Origin: Gaiellasilicea sp963784895
Lineage (GTDB): Bacteria > Actinomycetota > Thermoleophilia > Gaiellales > Gaiellaceae
NCBI GenBank assembly: GCA_963784895.1
Contig: CAWATM010000010.1
Span: 62,001-126,000 of the forward strand
DNA length: 64,000 nt
Direction: 5' to 3'
The position numbers and the translations under genes are program-made. The notes under the pieces were generated by a model. The model saw only the letters and a list, made by a program, of their open reading frames with translations. It searched no databases and was not told the origin of the DNA. Numbering within the stretch: position 1 is the first letter of the stretch; the number at the start of each line of letters is the position of its first letter. Of this stretch, positions 8,638 through 16,716 are shown in pieces.

Positions 8638-9174
8638 ATGAACACCTACGCGATCATCGCCGTCGGAGGAAAGCAATACCGCGTCAGCGAGGGGCAGACC
8701 CTGCTCGTCGACCGACTCAAGCACGGTGCCGGCAAGACGTTCAACCCGACTGTGCTCCTGATCGGCGGCAACGGCTCGACCGATCTCTCGCCCAGCGCGA
8801 CCGTGACGGCGAGCGTCGTTGCCGACGTCAAGGGCGACAAGATTCGGATCGGCAAGTACCGGCCGAAGAACGGCTACAAGAAGCACACCGGCTTCCGCGC
8901 CAGCCTGTCGGAGATCAGAATCGAGTCGATCGGCGCGGCCGCGAAGAAGCAGGAGAGCGCGAAGACGCAAGCTCCCGCGGCGGCTGCTGACGATCACGTC
9001 AAGGGGATGCCGAAGGACTACGAGGGGCTGACCGTGGCGCAGATCAAGGAGCAGTCGACCGGCTGGAACCGGCCGATGCTCGAGGCCGCGCTCGAGTACG
9101 AGCAGGCCCACGGCAAGCGCAAGGGCGCGATCGCGGCGATCGAGCACGCGCTCGCAGAGAAGGAGAGCGACTAA
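8638..9174 (+). CDS. rplU: Ribosomal protein L21 with C-terminal extension
   Basis: Large-subunit protein that binds 23S rRNA next to L20. Residues 1-100 are a complete L21 (YAIIAVGGKQYRVSEGQ at the start; RIGKYRPKNGYKKHTGFR near 77-96). The protein continues to 178 aa, whereas the family usually has about 100-105. After an Ala/Gln/Lys linker comes a compact helical segment of about 55 residues (PKDYEGLTVAQIKEQ, ALEYEQAHGKRKGAIAAIEH). The ATG at 8638 fits the start of L21; the frame upstream is not L21. The stop overlaps the rpmA ATG by 1 nt (TAATG). Confidence 0.95.
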   Translation: MNTYAIIAVGGKQYRVSEGQTLLVDRLKHGAGKTFNPTVLLIGGNGSTDLSPSATVTASVVADVKGDKIRIGKYRPKNGYKKHTGFRASLSEIRIESIGAAAKKQESAKTQAPAAAADDHVKGMPKDYEGLTVAQIKEQSTGWNRPMLEAALEYEQAHGKRKGAIAAIEHALAEKESD

Positions 9175-9440
9175 TGGCTCACAAGAAAGGCCTTGGCTCT
9201 TCCCGGAACGGCCGCGACTCGAACGCGAAGCGGCTGGGCGTCAAGATCTTCGCGGGCCAGAAGGTGAAGGCCGGCATGATCATCGTCCGCCAGCGCGGGA
9301 CGCGGTTCCGCCCCGGCGCGGGAGTCGGCATCGGCCGAGACGACACGATCTTCGCCAAGCGCGAGGGCACGGTCGAGTTCCGCACGTCGGGCGAGAAGCG
9401 CTTCATCTCGGTCGCCGAGACCGATACCGACCAGAGCTAG
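9174..9440 (+). CDS. rpmA: Ribosomal protein L27
   Basis: Large-subunit protein reaching toward the peptidyl transferase centre, 88 aa as usual. It starts MAHKKGLGSSRNGRDS with the typical AHKK N-terminus, so no cleaved leader peptide of the Firmicutes type is present. The core GVKIFAGQKVKAGMIIVRQR and GVGIGRDDTIFA is intact. It is coupled to rplU by a 1-nt overlap and followed 6 nt later by obgE, the common rplU-rpmA-obg order. Confidence 0.97.
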   Translation: MAHKKGLGSSRNGRDSNAKRLGVKIFAGQKVKAGMIIVRQRGTRFRPGAGVGIGRDDTIFAKREGTVEFRTSGEKRFISVAETDTDQS

Positions 9441-9446
9441 GCGCTC

Positions 9447-10640
9447 TTGTTCCACGATCGCGCCCGCATCGAGGTGCTGGCGGGCCGCGGGGGCGACGGA
9501 GGCCTCAGCTTCCGGCGTGAGAAGCACGTGCCCAAGGGTGGTCCCGACGGCGGCGACGGCGGCCGCGGCGGCGACGTCGTCCTCGTCGCGAGCTCGAGCC
9601 TGCGAGATCTCTCCTCGTTTCGTGCGAAGGCGACGTTCAAGGCCGGCCGTGGCGAGCCGGGCCGGGGAGCACGCAAGCACGGCGCCGACGGTGCGACGAT
9701 CGAGCTCGCGGTCCCGGTGGGGACGCAGGCGTTCGGCCCCGACGGTGACCTGATCGCCGACCTCACGCTGCCGGACGCTCGCGTCGTGCTGGCGCGCGGC
9801 GGCCAGGGCGGCCGCGGCAACGCTCGCTTTGCGACCGCCGTGCGCCAGACGCCGCGGTTCGCCGAGGTGGGGGAGCCGCCGGAGCAGGCGGAGGTGGAGC
9901 TGCGGCTGAAGCTGCTTGCGGACGCGGCAATGGCGGGCCTCCCGAACGCGGGCAAGTCGTCGCTGCTGCGCCGGCTCTCGAACGCGAGGCCGAAGGTCGC
10001 GGAGTATCCGTTCACGACGCTCGCGCCCGTGCTCGGCACCATCGAGTCGCCGGACGGCGCGCAGCTCACGGTCGCGGACGTCCCCGGCTTGATCGAGGGC
10101 GCGAGCGAGGGGATCGGCCTCGGGCACGAGTTTCTCGCCCACCTCGAGCGCGCCAGGCTGCTCCTGCACGTGATCGACGCCTCCGAGGAGGACGTCGAGG
10201 GACGCTTCCGGACGATCGACACCGAGCTCTCGCTCTACGGCGCCGGCCTCGACGAGCGGCCGCAGGCGGTCGTGCTGAACAAGATCGACCTGCTCCCCGA
10301 GCCGCCCGAGTTCCCGGTCGAGGACGCGCGGATCGTCGGCATCTTCCCGGTCTCGTGCGCAACCGGCGCCGGGATCAGGGAGCTCGAGCTCGCGCTCTTT
10401 CGGCTCTGTCCGGCTGCGCCGGAGCCCGTCTTCGAGGAGGCGCCGGAGCTGCCGGAGTTCCTCGAGTACCGGCCGCAGCCGCCCGCACGGCGTACCTACC
10501 GGATCTACCGCACCGACCGCGGCTTCCGGATCGTCGGCGAGGCGCCGCAGGGCGACGAGCTCGAGGCGGTGCTCAAGGCCGCCGGCGCCCGCAAGGGCCA
10601 GGAGGTCGAGATCGGCGAGGAGACGCTCGAATGGCAGTAG
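9447..10640 (+). CDS. obgE: ObgE/CgtA GTPase
   Basis: Ribosome-associated GTPase acting in 50S assembly and stress control, 397 aa. The glycine-rich Obg fold is at residues 1-155 (GGDGGRGGDVVLVA; GGQGGRGNARF). The G domain has G1 GLPNAGKSS near 169, the switch FTTLAPVLG, G3 DVPG and G4 NKID near 276. A C-terminal OCT domain follows (YRIYRTDRGFRIVGE). Start is TTG (MFHDRARIEVLAGRGGDGG fits the family's N-terminus exactly). It ends overlapping nadD by 10 nt. Confidence 0.96.
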   Translation: MFHDRARIEVLAGRGGDGGLSFRREKHVPKGGPDGGDGGRGGDVVLVASSSLRDLSSFRAKATFKAGRGEPGRGARKHGADGATIELAVPVGTQAFGPDGDLIADLTLPDARVVLARGGQGGRGNARFATAVRQTPRFAEVGEPPEQAEVELRLKLLADAAMAGLPNAGKSSLLRRLSNARPKVAEYPFTTLAPVLGTIESPDGAQLTVADVPGLIEGASEGIGLGHEFLAHLERARLLLHVIDASEEDVEGRFRTIDTELSLYGAGLDERPQAVVLNKIDLLPEPPEFPVEDARIVGIFPVSCATGAGIRELELALFRLCPAAPEPVFEEAPELPEFLEYRPQPPARRTYRIYRTDRGFRIVGEAPQGDELEAVLKAAGARKGQEVEIGEETLEWQ

Positions 10641-11170
10641 TCGGCATCCTCGGCGGGAGGTTCGACCCGCCGCACCTCGGCCACGTCGCGCTTGCCGAGG
10701 CGGCCGTGGCGCGCTTCGGCATCGACGAGCTTCACGTCACGGTCGTGGCCGACGCGGCGCACAAGCCCTCCGACGCCCCCGTCGAGGACCGTCTGGCCAT
10801 GGCGGCGCTCGCGTTCGCCGGCCTCGACGCGACCGTCGAGCTGGAAGCGCACCGTTTCACGGTCGATGCGCTCGAGGCGGGCGGCTACGACGATCCGATC
10901 TTCCTGATCGGGGCCGACGAGCTCGCCGCGTTCCCGACCTGGAAGCAGCCGGAACGGGTGCTCCAGCTGGCGCGGCTCGGGGTCGCCACACGCCCGGGTT
11001 ACGCGTCGACGACCACCTCGCCGCGCATCCAGGTTTTCGAGCTCGCGCCGAATCCGGTTTCCTCGTCCGAGGTCCGCGAACGCGTTCGCTCAGGGGAGCC
11101 GCTCGACGGCCTCGTCACGCCGGCGGTGGCGCAGTACATCGCCGAGCGCGGCCTCTACCGGGGTCGTTGA
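10631..11170 (+). CDS. nadD: Nicotinate-nucleotide adenylyltransferase
   Basis: Adenylates nicotinate mononucleotide in NAD synthesis. The nucleotidyltransferase signature GGRFDPPHLGHVALAE opens the protein, with the HxGH motif. The C-terminal NPVSSSEVRERVRSG corresponds to the family's ISSTxIR ATP-binding motif, and the end VAQYIAERGLY is typical. At 179 aa it is slightly shorter than most (about 190-215). The ATG at 10631 lies within the end of obgE. The obgE-nadD-rsfS order is common in Actinobacteria. Confidence 0.93.
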   Translation: MAVVGILGGRFDPPHLGHVALAEAAVARFGIDELHVTVVADAAHKPSDAPVEDRLAMAALAFAGLDATVELEAHRFTVDALEAGGYDDPIFLIGADELAAFPTWKQPERVLQLARLGVATRPGYASTTTSPRIQVFELAPNPVSSSEVRERVRSGEPLDGLVTPAVAQYIAERGLYRGR

Positions 11171-11187
11171 CGTCCGAGTTTCGCGGC

Positions 11188-11193
11188 TACACT
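11188..11193 (+). promoter_or_regulatory. rsfS -10 box, leaderless spacing
   Basis: TACACT is followed by exactly 7 nt and then the CTG proposed as the rsfS start. This is the same spacing seen at about 18 other genes of the window that begin with ATG or GTG. Confidence 0.5.
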
Positions 11194-11200
11194 GACTGCT

Positions 11201-11557
11201 CTGACTTCGCTCGAACAAGCACGCCGGATCGCCGCTCTCGCGAGCGAGAAACTGGCAGAAGACGTCGTCATTCTCGACATGAGGCCCGTGTGCGTGTACA
11301 CGGACTTCTTCGTGCTCGCAACCGGCCGCAACCCCCGCCAGACGAAGGCGATCTTCGACGAGGTGCACGCGCGGCTGAAGCAGGACGGCAAGGTGCTCCC
11401 GCGCGCCGTCGACGGCCAGCAGGAGGCGGAGTGGATCATCGCCGACTACCTCGACGTCGTCCTGCACGTCTTCACGCCGGAGACGCGGGCGTTCTACCGG
11501 CTCGAGGATCTCTGGGGCGACGTGCCCGCCGTCGACGTCGAAGCGGCGACGGCCTAG
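11201..11557 (+). CDS. rsfS: RsfS, ribosome silencing factor
   Basis: Binds L14 and blocks subunit joining when nutrients are scarce. The protein reads TSLEQARRIAALASEKLAED, then VCVYTDFFVLATGRNPRQTK and the AEWIIADYLDVVLHVFTPET region, all characteristic. The first ATG (11279) would remove about 26 conserved residues, so translation probably begins at CTG 11201, 7 nt after a TACACT box, which implies a leaderless mRNA with a non-standard start. No ATG, GTG or TTG lies in frame between the nadD stop and 11279. Length from 11201 is 118 aa, normal for the family. Confidence 0.88.
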   Translation: MTSLEQARRIAALASEKLAEDVVILDMRPVCVYTDFFVLATGRNPRQTKAIFDEVHARLKQDGKVLPRAVDGQQEAEWIIADYLDVVLHVFTPETRAFYRLEDLWGDVPAVDVEAATA

Positions 11558-11558
11558 C

Positions 11559-11564
11559 TACAAT
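11559..11564 (+). promoter_or_regulatory. tRNA-Ala(GGC) promoter -10
   Basis: TACAAT lies 12 nt before the mature tRNA 5' end and 1 nt after the rsfS stop codon. The second tRNA-Ala of the window has a TACACT box at the same 12-nt distance. Confidence 0.6.
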
Positions 11565-11576
11565 CCCGGAGTCCCA

Positions 11577-11649
11577 GGGGCCATAGCTCAGCTGGGAGAG
11601 CGTCTGGCTGGCAGCCAGAAGGTCGCCGGTTCGAGCCCGGCTGGCTCCA
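11577..11649 (+). tRNA. tRNA-Ala, anticodon GGC
   Basis: Cloverleaf of 73 nt: acceptor stem GGGGCCA with TGGCTCC (one G-T pair), D arm GCTC-AGCTGGGA-GAGC, anticodon stem TCTGG/CCAGA with loop CTGGCAG giving GGC, T arm with GGTTCGAGCC, and discriminator A. The 3' CCA is not encoded. Confidence 0.97.
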
Positions 11650-11654
11650 CTATT

Positions 11655-11725
11655 GGCGCAGGTCACAGGATCTGCAGGAGCAGATCCTGTGACGCGCGAA
11701 GACCCCTGAAGATTGCGGCCTCGCC
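11655..11725 (+). repeat. Interspersed hairpin element, copy C
   Basis: A perfect 14-bp stem (11662-11675 with 11680-11693, loop AGGA) is followed by the tail GCGCGAAGACCCCTGAAG (11694-11711), which matches copy A and differs by one base from copy B. The upstream flank is GGCGCAG. A GCGGCC/GCCGC segment follows the tail. It lies directly after tRNA-Ala and could end its transcript, although no T-run follows the stem. Confidence 0.8.
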
Positions 11726-11755
11726 GCTCTGGCTCGCTGTGAGAAGGTCTCTGGC

Positions 11756-12757
11756 GTGGTGAACCGGCAGATCACGCTCGCCTCTCGTCCGGAGGCCTTC
11801 CCGAAGGAGAGCGACTTCGCGCTCGTCGAGGGCGACGTGCCGTCGGCGGGCCCCGGCGAGGTGCTCGTCCGCTCGCAGTGGCTCTCGGTCGACCCCTACA
11901 TGCGCGGAAGGATGAGCACGGCGCGCTCGTACGCGAAGCCCACCGAGGTGGGGGAGCCGATGACCGGGCAGGCCGTGGGGGAGGTTGTCGAAAGCCAGGA
12001 TCCGCGCTTTGGGCGGGGCGACCTCGTCGTCGGGCAGCTCGGCTGGCAGGACTACGCCGTCGCGCGCGGCGGCTCGCTCCGCAAGCTCGATCCGGACTTG
12101 GCGCCGCCGCAAACCGCCCTGCACGTTCTCGGCGCGACTGGCCTCACCGCCTACTTCGGGCTCTTCGACGTCGGCGAAGCCAAGCCCGGCGACACGGTCG
12201 TCGTCTCGGCCGCGTCCGGTGCTGTCGGCCAGATCGTCGGCCAACTCGCGAAGATCGCCGGCTGCGGCCCCGTCGTCGGGCTCGCCGGCTCGGCCGAGAA
12301 GGTCGCCGACCTGACGGGTCTCTACGGCTACGACGTCGGCATCGACTACAAGCGCGACGACGTCAACGCCCGGCTGAAGGAGGCGTGCCCGAAGGGCGTC
12401 GACGTCTACTTCGACAACGTCGGCGGCGCCCTCTCCGAGACGGTCTTCCGGCGCCTCGCGCTCGGCGCGCGCATCCCTGTCTGTGGGCAGATCTCGCAGT
12501 ACAACCTCGCCGAGCCGGAGCTCGCGCCGCGGAATCTCGGCTTCCTGATCGTCTTCCGCGCGCGGCTCGAAGGGTTCCTGATCTATGACTACGTCCACCG
12601 TTTCCCCGAGGGTCTGCAGCGCCTCGGCCGCTGGCTCGCCGAGGGCAGGCTCACCTATCGGGAGGATGTGACCGAAGGGCTCGAGAACGCGCCCGCCGCC
12701 TTCATGGGGATGCTCCGCGGCGAGAACCGCGGCAAGGCGCTCGTCAGGATTCGCTAG
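11756..12757 (+). CDS. NADP-dependent MDR oxidoreductase (CurA/leukotriene B4 dehydrogenase-like)
   Basis: Zinc-independent medium-chain reductase of 333 aa that reduces activated double bonds (enones) with NADPH. Family features are DPYMRGRMSTARSY near residue 45, the nucleotide-binding AASGAVGQIVGQLAKIAGC near 150 with G-x-G-x-V type spacing, DYKRDDV, and VDVYFDNVGG near 221. Start is GTG 11756; GTG 11759 is an equal alternative, one codon later. GAGAAGG lies about 12 nt upstream. The substrate cannot be told from the sequence. It is a single gene, convergent with the DUF72 pair. Confidence 0.85.
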   Translation: MVNRQITLASRPEAFPKESDFALVEGDVPSAGPGEVLVRSQWLSVDPYMRGRMSTARSYAKPTEVGEPMTGQAVGEVVESQDPRFGRGDLVVGQLGWQDYAVARGGSLRKLDPDLAPPQTALHVLGATGLTAYFGLFDVGEAKPGDTVVVSAASGAVGQIVGQLAKIAGCGPVVGLAGSAEKVADLTGLYGYDVGIDYKRDDVNARLKEACPKGVDVYFDNVGGALSETVFRRLALGARIPVCGQISQYNLAEPELAPRNLGFLIVFRARLEGFLIYDYVHRFPEGLQRLGRWLAEGRLTYREDVTEGLENAPAAFMGMLRGENRGKALVRIR

Positions 12758-12941
12758 CCGCCCACGCCTCGCGCAGGATTCTGCGGTGGAAGAGCCACAG
12801 CACAGCCCCGACGAGGAGCAAGGCCACCTCGTCGAGCGGCCCGGGGAGGGGGAGGAGACCGAACGCGGCGAGCGCTCTGAGCGGGCGGGGAATGCGTCCG
12901 TCGCGGGCGAGGAAGCGTACCGCGCGGAGCAGCCGTCTCAC
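12744..12941 (-). CDS. Small membrane protein, hypothetical
   Basis: A 65-aa protein with one hydrophobic stretch (DEVALLLVGAVLWLF) and a preceding amphipathic LPLPGPLDE turn; basic residues flank both sides. It resembles the short YkvA/DUF1232-type helical proteins in layout but is too short for a firm match. GTG start overlaps the DUF72 stop by 4 nt (GTGA), so it is the second gene of that operon. Its 3' end overlaps the convergent oxidoreductase by 14 nt. Confidence 0.55.
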   Translation of the reverse strand: MRRLLRAVRFLARDGRIPRPLRALAAFGLLPLPGPLDEVALLLVGAVLWLFHRRILREAWAASES

Positions 12942-13915
12942 GCCACCGGAACGCCCGCCGCCTGGAGCGCCCGCCGCAACATCAGCGCATTCGCCGGCGC
13001 CTGCGCAACCTCCCCCTTGGCCGGATCACCGGCGACCTCCTCCGGCTCGAGCCCCTCCAGCCCCGTCGCCGGCATCGCCGACCGGCCGTTGTTGTTGAAC
13101 ATCGCATAGACGGCCTCCGTCGAGCCGGCGAGCTCGCGCAGCGGCTCGACCCACTCCGCCAGCTCCTGCTCCGAATAGAGGTAGTCGAAGCGATCGGCCG
13201 CGGTACCGGTGCGCTTGTTCCAGGTCGCGGCGTTCCGTCCGTGGAAGCGGACGTAGGCCGTCTTGCTCGTCGTGCCGACCACCGTCGGGACGAGGTTCTT
13301 CGCATCGGTCTTCGGCGCGTCGACGATCACGTAGGTCGCGCCGATCGACTCCAGGAACGCCAGCGTCCGGTCGCGGTTCTCCTCGTCGAGCCAACTGCGG
13401 TGTCGGAACTCGACGAGCGGCTCGTCGCCGTCGAGCTGCTCGACCGCCCAGGCCAGGTAGTCGAGCGAGACGGGCTTGTGGACGACGTACGACGGAAACT
13501 GGAGCAGGACGCCGCCGAGCTTGCCGCGCTCGCGCAACGGCTCGAGCGCGCGGTGGAAACGGCGGAAGACCTCCGCACGGAGCTCGCGCGGCGGGCGATC
13601 GACCCGGCCGCGCTCGTCGACCGGCATCACGTCGCGCAGATCCTCGGGCAGCGCCTCGAGCTTGACGGGATGGCGCGTCATCAGCCCGAACGCCTTCACG
13701 TGCATCGTGAAGTGGTCGGGCGTCCGCTCCGCCCAGTTCGCCACGAGCTCGGCGTCAGGGAGGCGGTAGTAGGTCGAGTTCGCCTCGACGGTGTCGAAGC
13801 GCTCGGCGTAGTGCCTGATCCGGGCCTCGCCGGTGCGGACGTTCCTCGGGTACCAGACCTTTGTCAGCGTCTCGTCTGCCCACGAGCAGGTACCGAGGCG
13901 AACGGTGGCGCTCAT
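12938..13915 (-). CDS. DUF72 (YecE) family protein
   Basis: TIM-barrel-like protein of unknown reaction, 325 aa. Characteristic segments are RLGTCSWAD at the start, HYAERFDTVEANSTYYRLPD near 37, LEPLRERGKLGGVLLQFP, FRHRSWLDEE near 177 and YVRFHGRNAATW near 222, followed by an EVYAMFNNN-like end (EAVYAMFNNNGR). A TACGAT box lies 6 nt before the ATG, so the mRNA is probably leaderless. A second DUF72 gene is found at 39941-40807 but the two are clearly diverged. Confidence 0.88.
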   Translation of the reverse strand: MSATVRLGTCSWADETLTKVWYPRNVRTGEARIRHYAERFDTVEANSTYYRLPDAELVANWAERTPDHFTMHVKAFGLMTRHPVKLEALPEDLRDVMPVDERGRVDRPPRELRAEVFRRFHRALEPLRERGKLGGVLLQFPSYVVHKPVSLDYLAWAVEQLDGDEPLVEFRHRSWLDEENRDRTLAFLESIGATYVIVDAPKTDAKNLVPTVVGTTSKTAYVRFHGRNAATWNKRTGTAADRFDYLYSEQELAEWVEPLRELAGSTEAVYAMFNNNGRSAMPATGLEGLEPEEVAGDPAKGEVAQAPANALMLRRALQAAGVPVA

Positions 13916-13954
13916 CCCGCGATCGTAGACCGCAGGATGAGCGCCGGTTCGGGT

Positions 13955-15376
13955 CTAGGTGGCGACGATCGTCAGCTCGCGCGAGGCGACGCCGCCGTTG
14001 GCGGTATTGGCCTCGAGGCGCACGACGTACGTCGTCCTCTTCGCGGGCCTGAACCCCGTCAGCCGGAAGCGCGCCACCGCGTCGGCACCAAGCCTGGTCG
14101 CAGGCTGGCCGGTCGCGACCTGCCTGCCGCGCAGGAAGATGCGGAAGTTGATCCCGACGGTGTCGCCCGTGCGCAGGTTTGCCGCCAGCTCGCGCAGCGG
14201 CACCGCCACGCTCGGCGATGTGATCCCACCGCGGACCTTGACGAGCGGGTTCCTGGCGTCGACCGACTTCGCGGCGGCGCGGAAGCTGGCGAGCGCGGGC
14301 TTCGCGGAGCCGCTCTTCGTCTGCAGGCCGCTCTGCCAGACGCTCGTCTCGTCGTCCCGAAAGATGAACCAGACGAACATGTCGACGCGGGTGTCTTTCT
14401 TCGCCATCCCGATCGCCTGCGTCGTGTAGGAGGCCTGCTGCGCGCGCGAGACGCCCTTCGGCTCACCGTCGGGCTTCGTCTCGTGACCGTATTCCGTGAT
14501 CCAGATGCGGACGTTCTTGCGCTTGAACCATTTGTCGAGCGACTGCTCGAAGCGCGGCAGCGACGTAAGCGTCACGTTCGGCCACTTCACCTTCTGCGTC
14601 GGCTTCAGGTACTGCGGCGTCGGATACGGGTGGTGCGCCCAGGCGGCGAACTTCAGCCGCGGGTTGGCGGCTGCGACGAGCTGGGCGAAGCGTCCGGGCG
14701 AATGGGTATCCGACTTGCCGTTCAGCTTCTTGTCACGTCCGTGCGAGGAGGTCGAGCCGATCGCGACCTGCGCGCGCGTGTTGCCGGCCTTGATCCCGGC
14801 GTAGGCTGCGGCGTACAGCTTCGCGTACAGCCGCGGGCCGACCGAGCGGCCCTTCGCGTCGAACTGCGGCGAGAGGAAGAGCTGCAGGTTCGACTCGTTC
14901 CAGACCGAGTAGCGCCCGACGAACGGATACTGGGCATAGCGGCCGGAGTAGCGTGCTGCCACGGCGCGCGAGAAGTTCTGCAGGTCGGCCACGCGGGTCG
15001 GGACGTTGTTCGGCGTCTTGCCGCCGTTGGCCCACTTCGGCGTGCCCCAGATCGTGATGATCACTTCGAGACCGCGCTGCTGCGCGTTGCGGACGAGCTC
15101 GTCGATGTCGGCGAAGCGGTACGCGCGGTCGAACGGGTTGGCTGCGTTCGACGGGCGCGTCGGCGCCGTCTTCGACCAGTCGACCAGGGTCCGCACGATC
15201 GTGGCGTTGGCGCCGCGCGCCTGGTCGAGCACCTGGGTTCGGTTCTCGTTCCAGCGGAAGGCGACATCGTCGTGGAAGCCGACGTACATCCGCGGCGCCG
15301 AGCTTGCGACCGCCGGTGAAAGCAGCGCTGCAAGGGCCGCGACGAGGAGGAGCTGCGTCACTCGTTTCACGGGCAT
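13955..15376 (-). CDS. Secreted clan GH-A glycoside hydrolase
   Basis: Exported beta-glycosidase-type enzyme of 473 aa. An N-terminal signal peptide (basic MPVKR, then QLLLVAALAALLSPAVASSA) precedes a TIM-barrel. The acid/base Glu sits in VGRYSVWNESNLQLFL near residue 160 (WNE motif) and the nucleophile is probably the Glu of IWITEYGHET near 288, the usual spacing in clan A families such as GH5/GH39. A C-terminal beta-sandwich of about 100 residues follows. The ATG at 15376 is chosen because AAAGGAGA lies 5 nt upstream and the signal peptide starts there; a longer frame exists. Substrate unknown. Confidence 0.85.
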   Translation of the reverse strand: MPVKRVTQLLLVAALAALLSPAVASSAPRMYVGFHDDVAFRWNENRTQVLDQARGANATIVRTLVDWSKTAPTRPSNAANPFDRAYRFADIDELVRNAQQRGLEVIITIWGTPKWANGGKTPNNVPTRVADLQNFSRAVAARYSGRYAQYPFVGRYSVWNESNLQLFLSPQFDAKGRSVGPRLYAKLYAAAYAGIKAGNTRAQVAIGSTSSHGRDKKLNGKSDTHSPGRFAQLVAAANPRLKFAAWAHHPYPTPQYLKPTQKVKWPNVTLTSLPRFEQSLDKWFKRKNVRIWITEYGHETKPDGEPKGVSRAQQASYTTQAIGMAKKDTRVDMFVWFIFRDDETSVWQSGLQTKSGSAKPALASFRAAAKSVDARNPLVKVRGGITSPSVAVPLRELAANLRTGDTVGINFRIFLRGRQVATGQPATRLGADAVARFRLTGFRPAKRTTYVVRLEANTANGGVASRELTIVAT

Positions 15377-15507
15377 TCTCCTTTGCAAGTGATATTGAAT
15401 GCCAAGGGTAGCGGCCCCGTGTGAGGACGGTGTTAGCTCGGGTTTCGGCTTAGGTATGCGGTCTAGATGGGATCGGCGCGTAGCGGCTGGGCGCTCCGCC
15501 AACTCTC

Positions 15508-16548
15508 CTAGGCGGCCGTGCGGAGCGCGTCGATCTCGCGCGAGAGCGCGAGTCGCTCGAGCGCCGCAGCCTCGATCTGGCGCACCCGCTCGCGCGTGAT
15601 CCCGAGGCGCCGACCGATCTCCTCGAGCGACTGCGGCTCCTCGGGGCCGAGGCCGTAGCGGAGTCCGAGCACGGTCTGCTCACGCTCGGGCAGGCTCTTG
15701 AGCGCCCGGTGCAGCGTGCTCTCGGTGAGGCTCACCTCGACCTCTTCCTCGACTCCCCCTTCGGCGACGCCGACGAGGTCGCCGATCGAGGCGTCGTTGT
15801 CCTCGCCGAGCGGCTTGTCCAGGCTCGTCACCGCGCGGGCGGCCTGCCGCACCTCCTTCAGGTGCTTGAGCGAGATCTTCGAGGCTGCGGAGATCTCCTC
15901 GTCGGTCGGCGGCCGGCCGAGCTTGGCCATCAGCTCGCGTTCGGCCTTGCCGATCTTCTGCTCGCGGTCGGCGATGTGGACCGGGATCCGGATCGTGCGC
16001 GACTTGTTCGCGACGCCGCGCTGCACGGCCTGCCGGATCCACCAGGTCGCGTAGGTGGAGAACTTGTAGCCGCGGCGCCAGTCGAACTTCTCGACCGCCC
16101 GGATCAGGCCGATCACGCCCTCCTGGATCAGATCGAGCAGCGAGAGCCCGTGCCCTTGGTAGCGCTTCGCGATCGAGACGACGAGGCGGAGGTTCGAGTT
16201 GATCATCCGGTTCTTGGCCGCGAGGTCGCCGCGCTCGATCTTCTTCGCCAGCTCGACCTCCTCGGCGGCGGTCAGCAGCGGGTAGCGGCCCGCCTCGTTC
16301 AGGAAGAGCTGCAGGGAGTCGGTCGTCGCCGCCGCGAGATCGCCGTTGACATAGGTCGCGTCGACTGACGTCGCGCGCCCGCAATCGTCGGAGAGGCTGA
16401 TCCCGCGCTCCTCCAGCTCCTGGTAGAGGTTTTCGAGCTCCTCGTCCTCGAGGTCGAGGTCCTGCAGCGCGGCGCTGAACTCGGAGAGGTTGAGGCAGCC
16501 GGCCTCTTCGCCGGCGTCGAGCAGCGGTCCGAGCGTCTCGCGACTCAT
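15508..16548 (-). CDS. RNA polymerase sigma-70 factor, primary/group 2 type
   Basis: Promoter-recognition subunit of 346 aa. A short acidic region-1.1-like segment is followed by region 1.2 (DSLQLFLNEAGRYPLLTA), region 2 with the -10-binding helix (KFSTYATWWIRQAVQRG), region 3 and region 4 (EEIGRRLGITRERVRQIEAA). These are the sequences of RpoD/SigA-like factors, not ECF factors. The first ATG-supported start is 16548. Whether this is the housekeeping factor or a group 2 paralogue cannot be told from one window. Upstream, TGTCC and GGACA face each other around 5 nt at 16588-16602. Confidence 0.94.
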   Translation of the reverse strand: MSRETLGPLLDAGEEAGCLNLSEFSAALQDLDLEDEELENLYQELEERGISLSDDCGRATSVDATYVNGDLAAATTDSLQLFLNEAGRYPLLTAAEEVELAKKIERGDLAAKNRMINSNLRLVVSIAKRYQGHGLSLLDLIQEGVIGLIRAVEKFDWRRGYKFSTYATWWIRQAVQRGVANKSRTIRIPVHIADREQKIGKAERELMAKLGRPPTDEEISAASKISLKHLKEVRQAARAVTSLDKPLGEDNDASIGDLVGVAEGGVEEEVEVSLTESTLHRALKSLPEREQTVLGLRYGLGPEEPQSLEEIGRRLGITRERVRQIEAAALERLALSREIDALRTAA

Positions 16549-16716
16549 CGCCTCTGTCCTTCCCCGGCAGGCGGCGACCGTAACACCTGTCCTAAACGGA
16601 CATCTAGCGCCAGGGCGAGCGCCTTGCGATCGTGACGAAGATGGCACGGACCCGTTTCCCACCCGTTCGAGAGTCGTGCCTAGCGTGGATCGTGTCGTCG
16701 AACAGGAGGTTCGGAG

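Noticed and set aside
13241..15319. 692-aa open frame on the plus strand across DUF72 and the glycosidase
   Set aside because: Antisense shadow caused by GC bias; the minus-strand genes show clear family motifs and starts.
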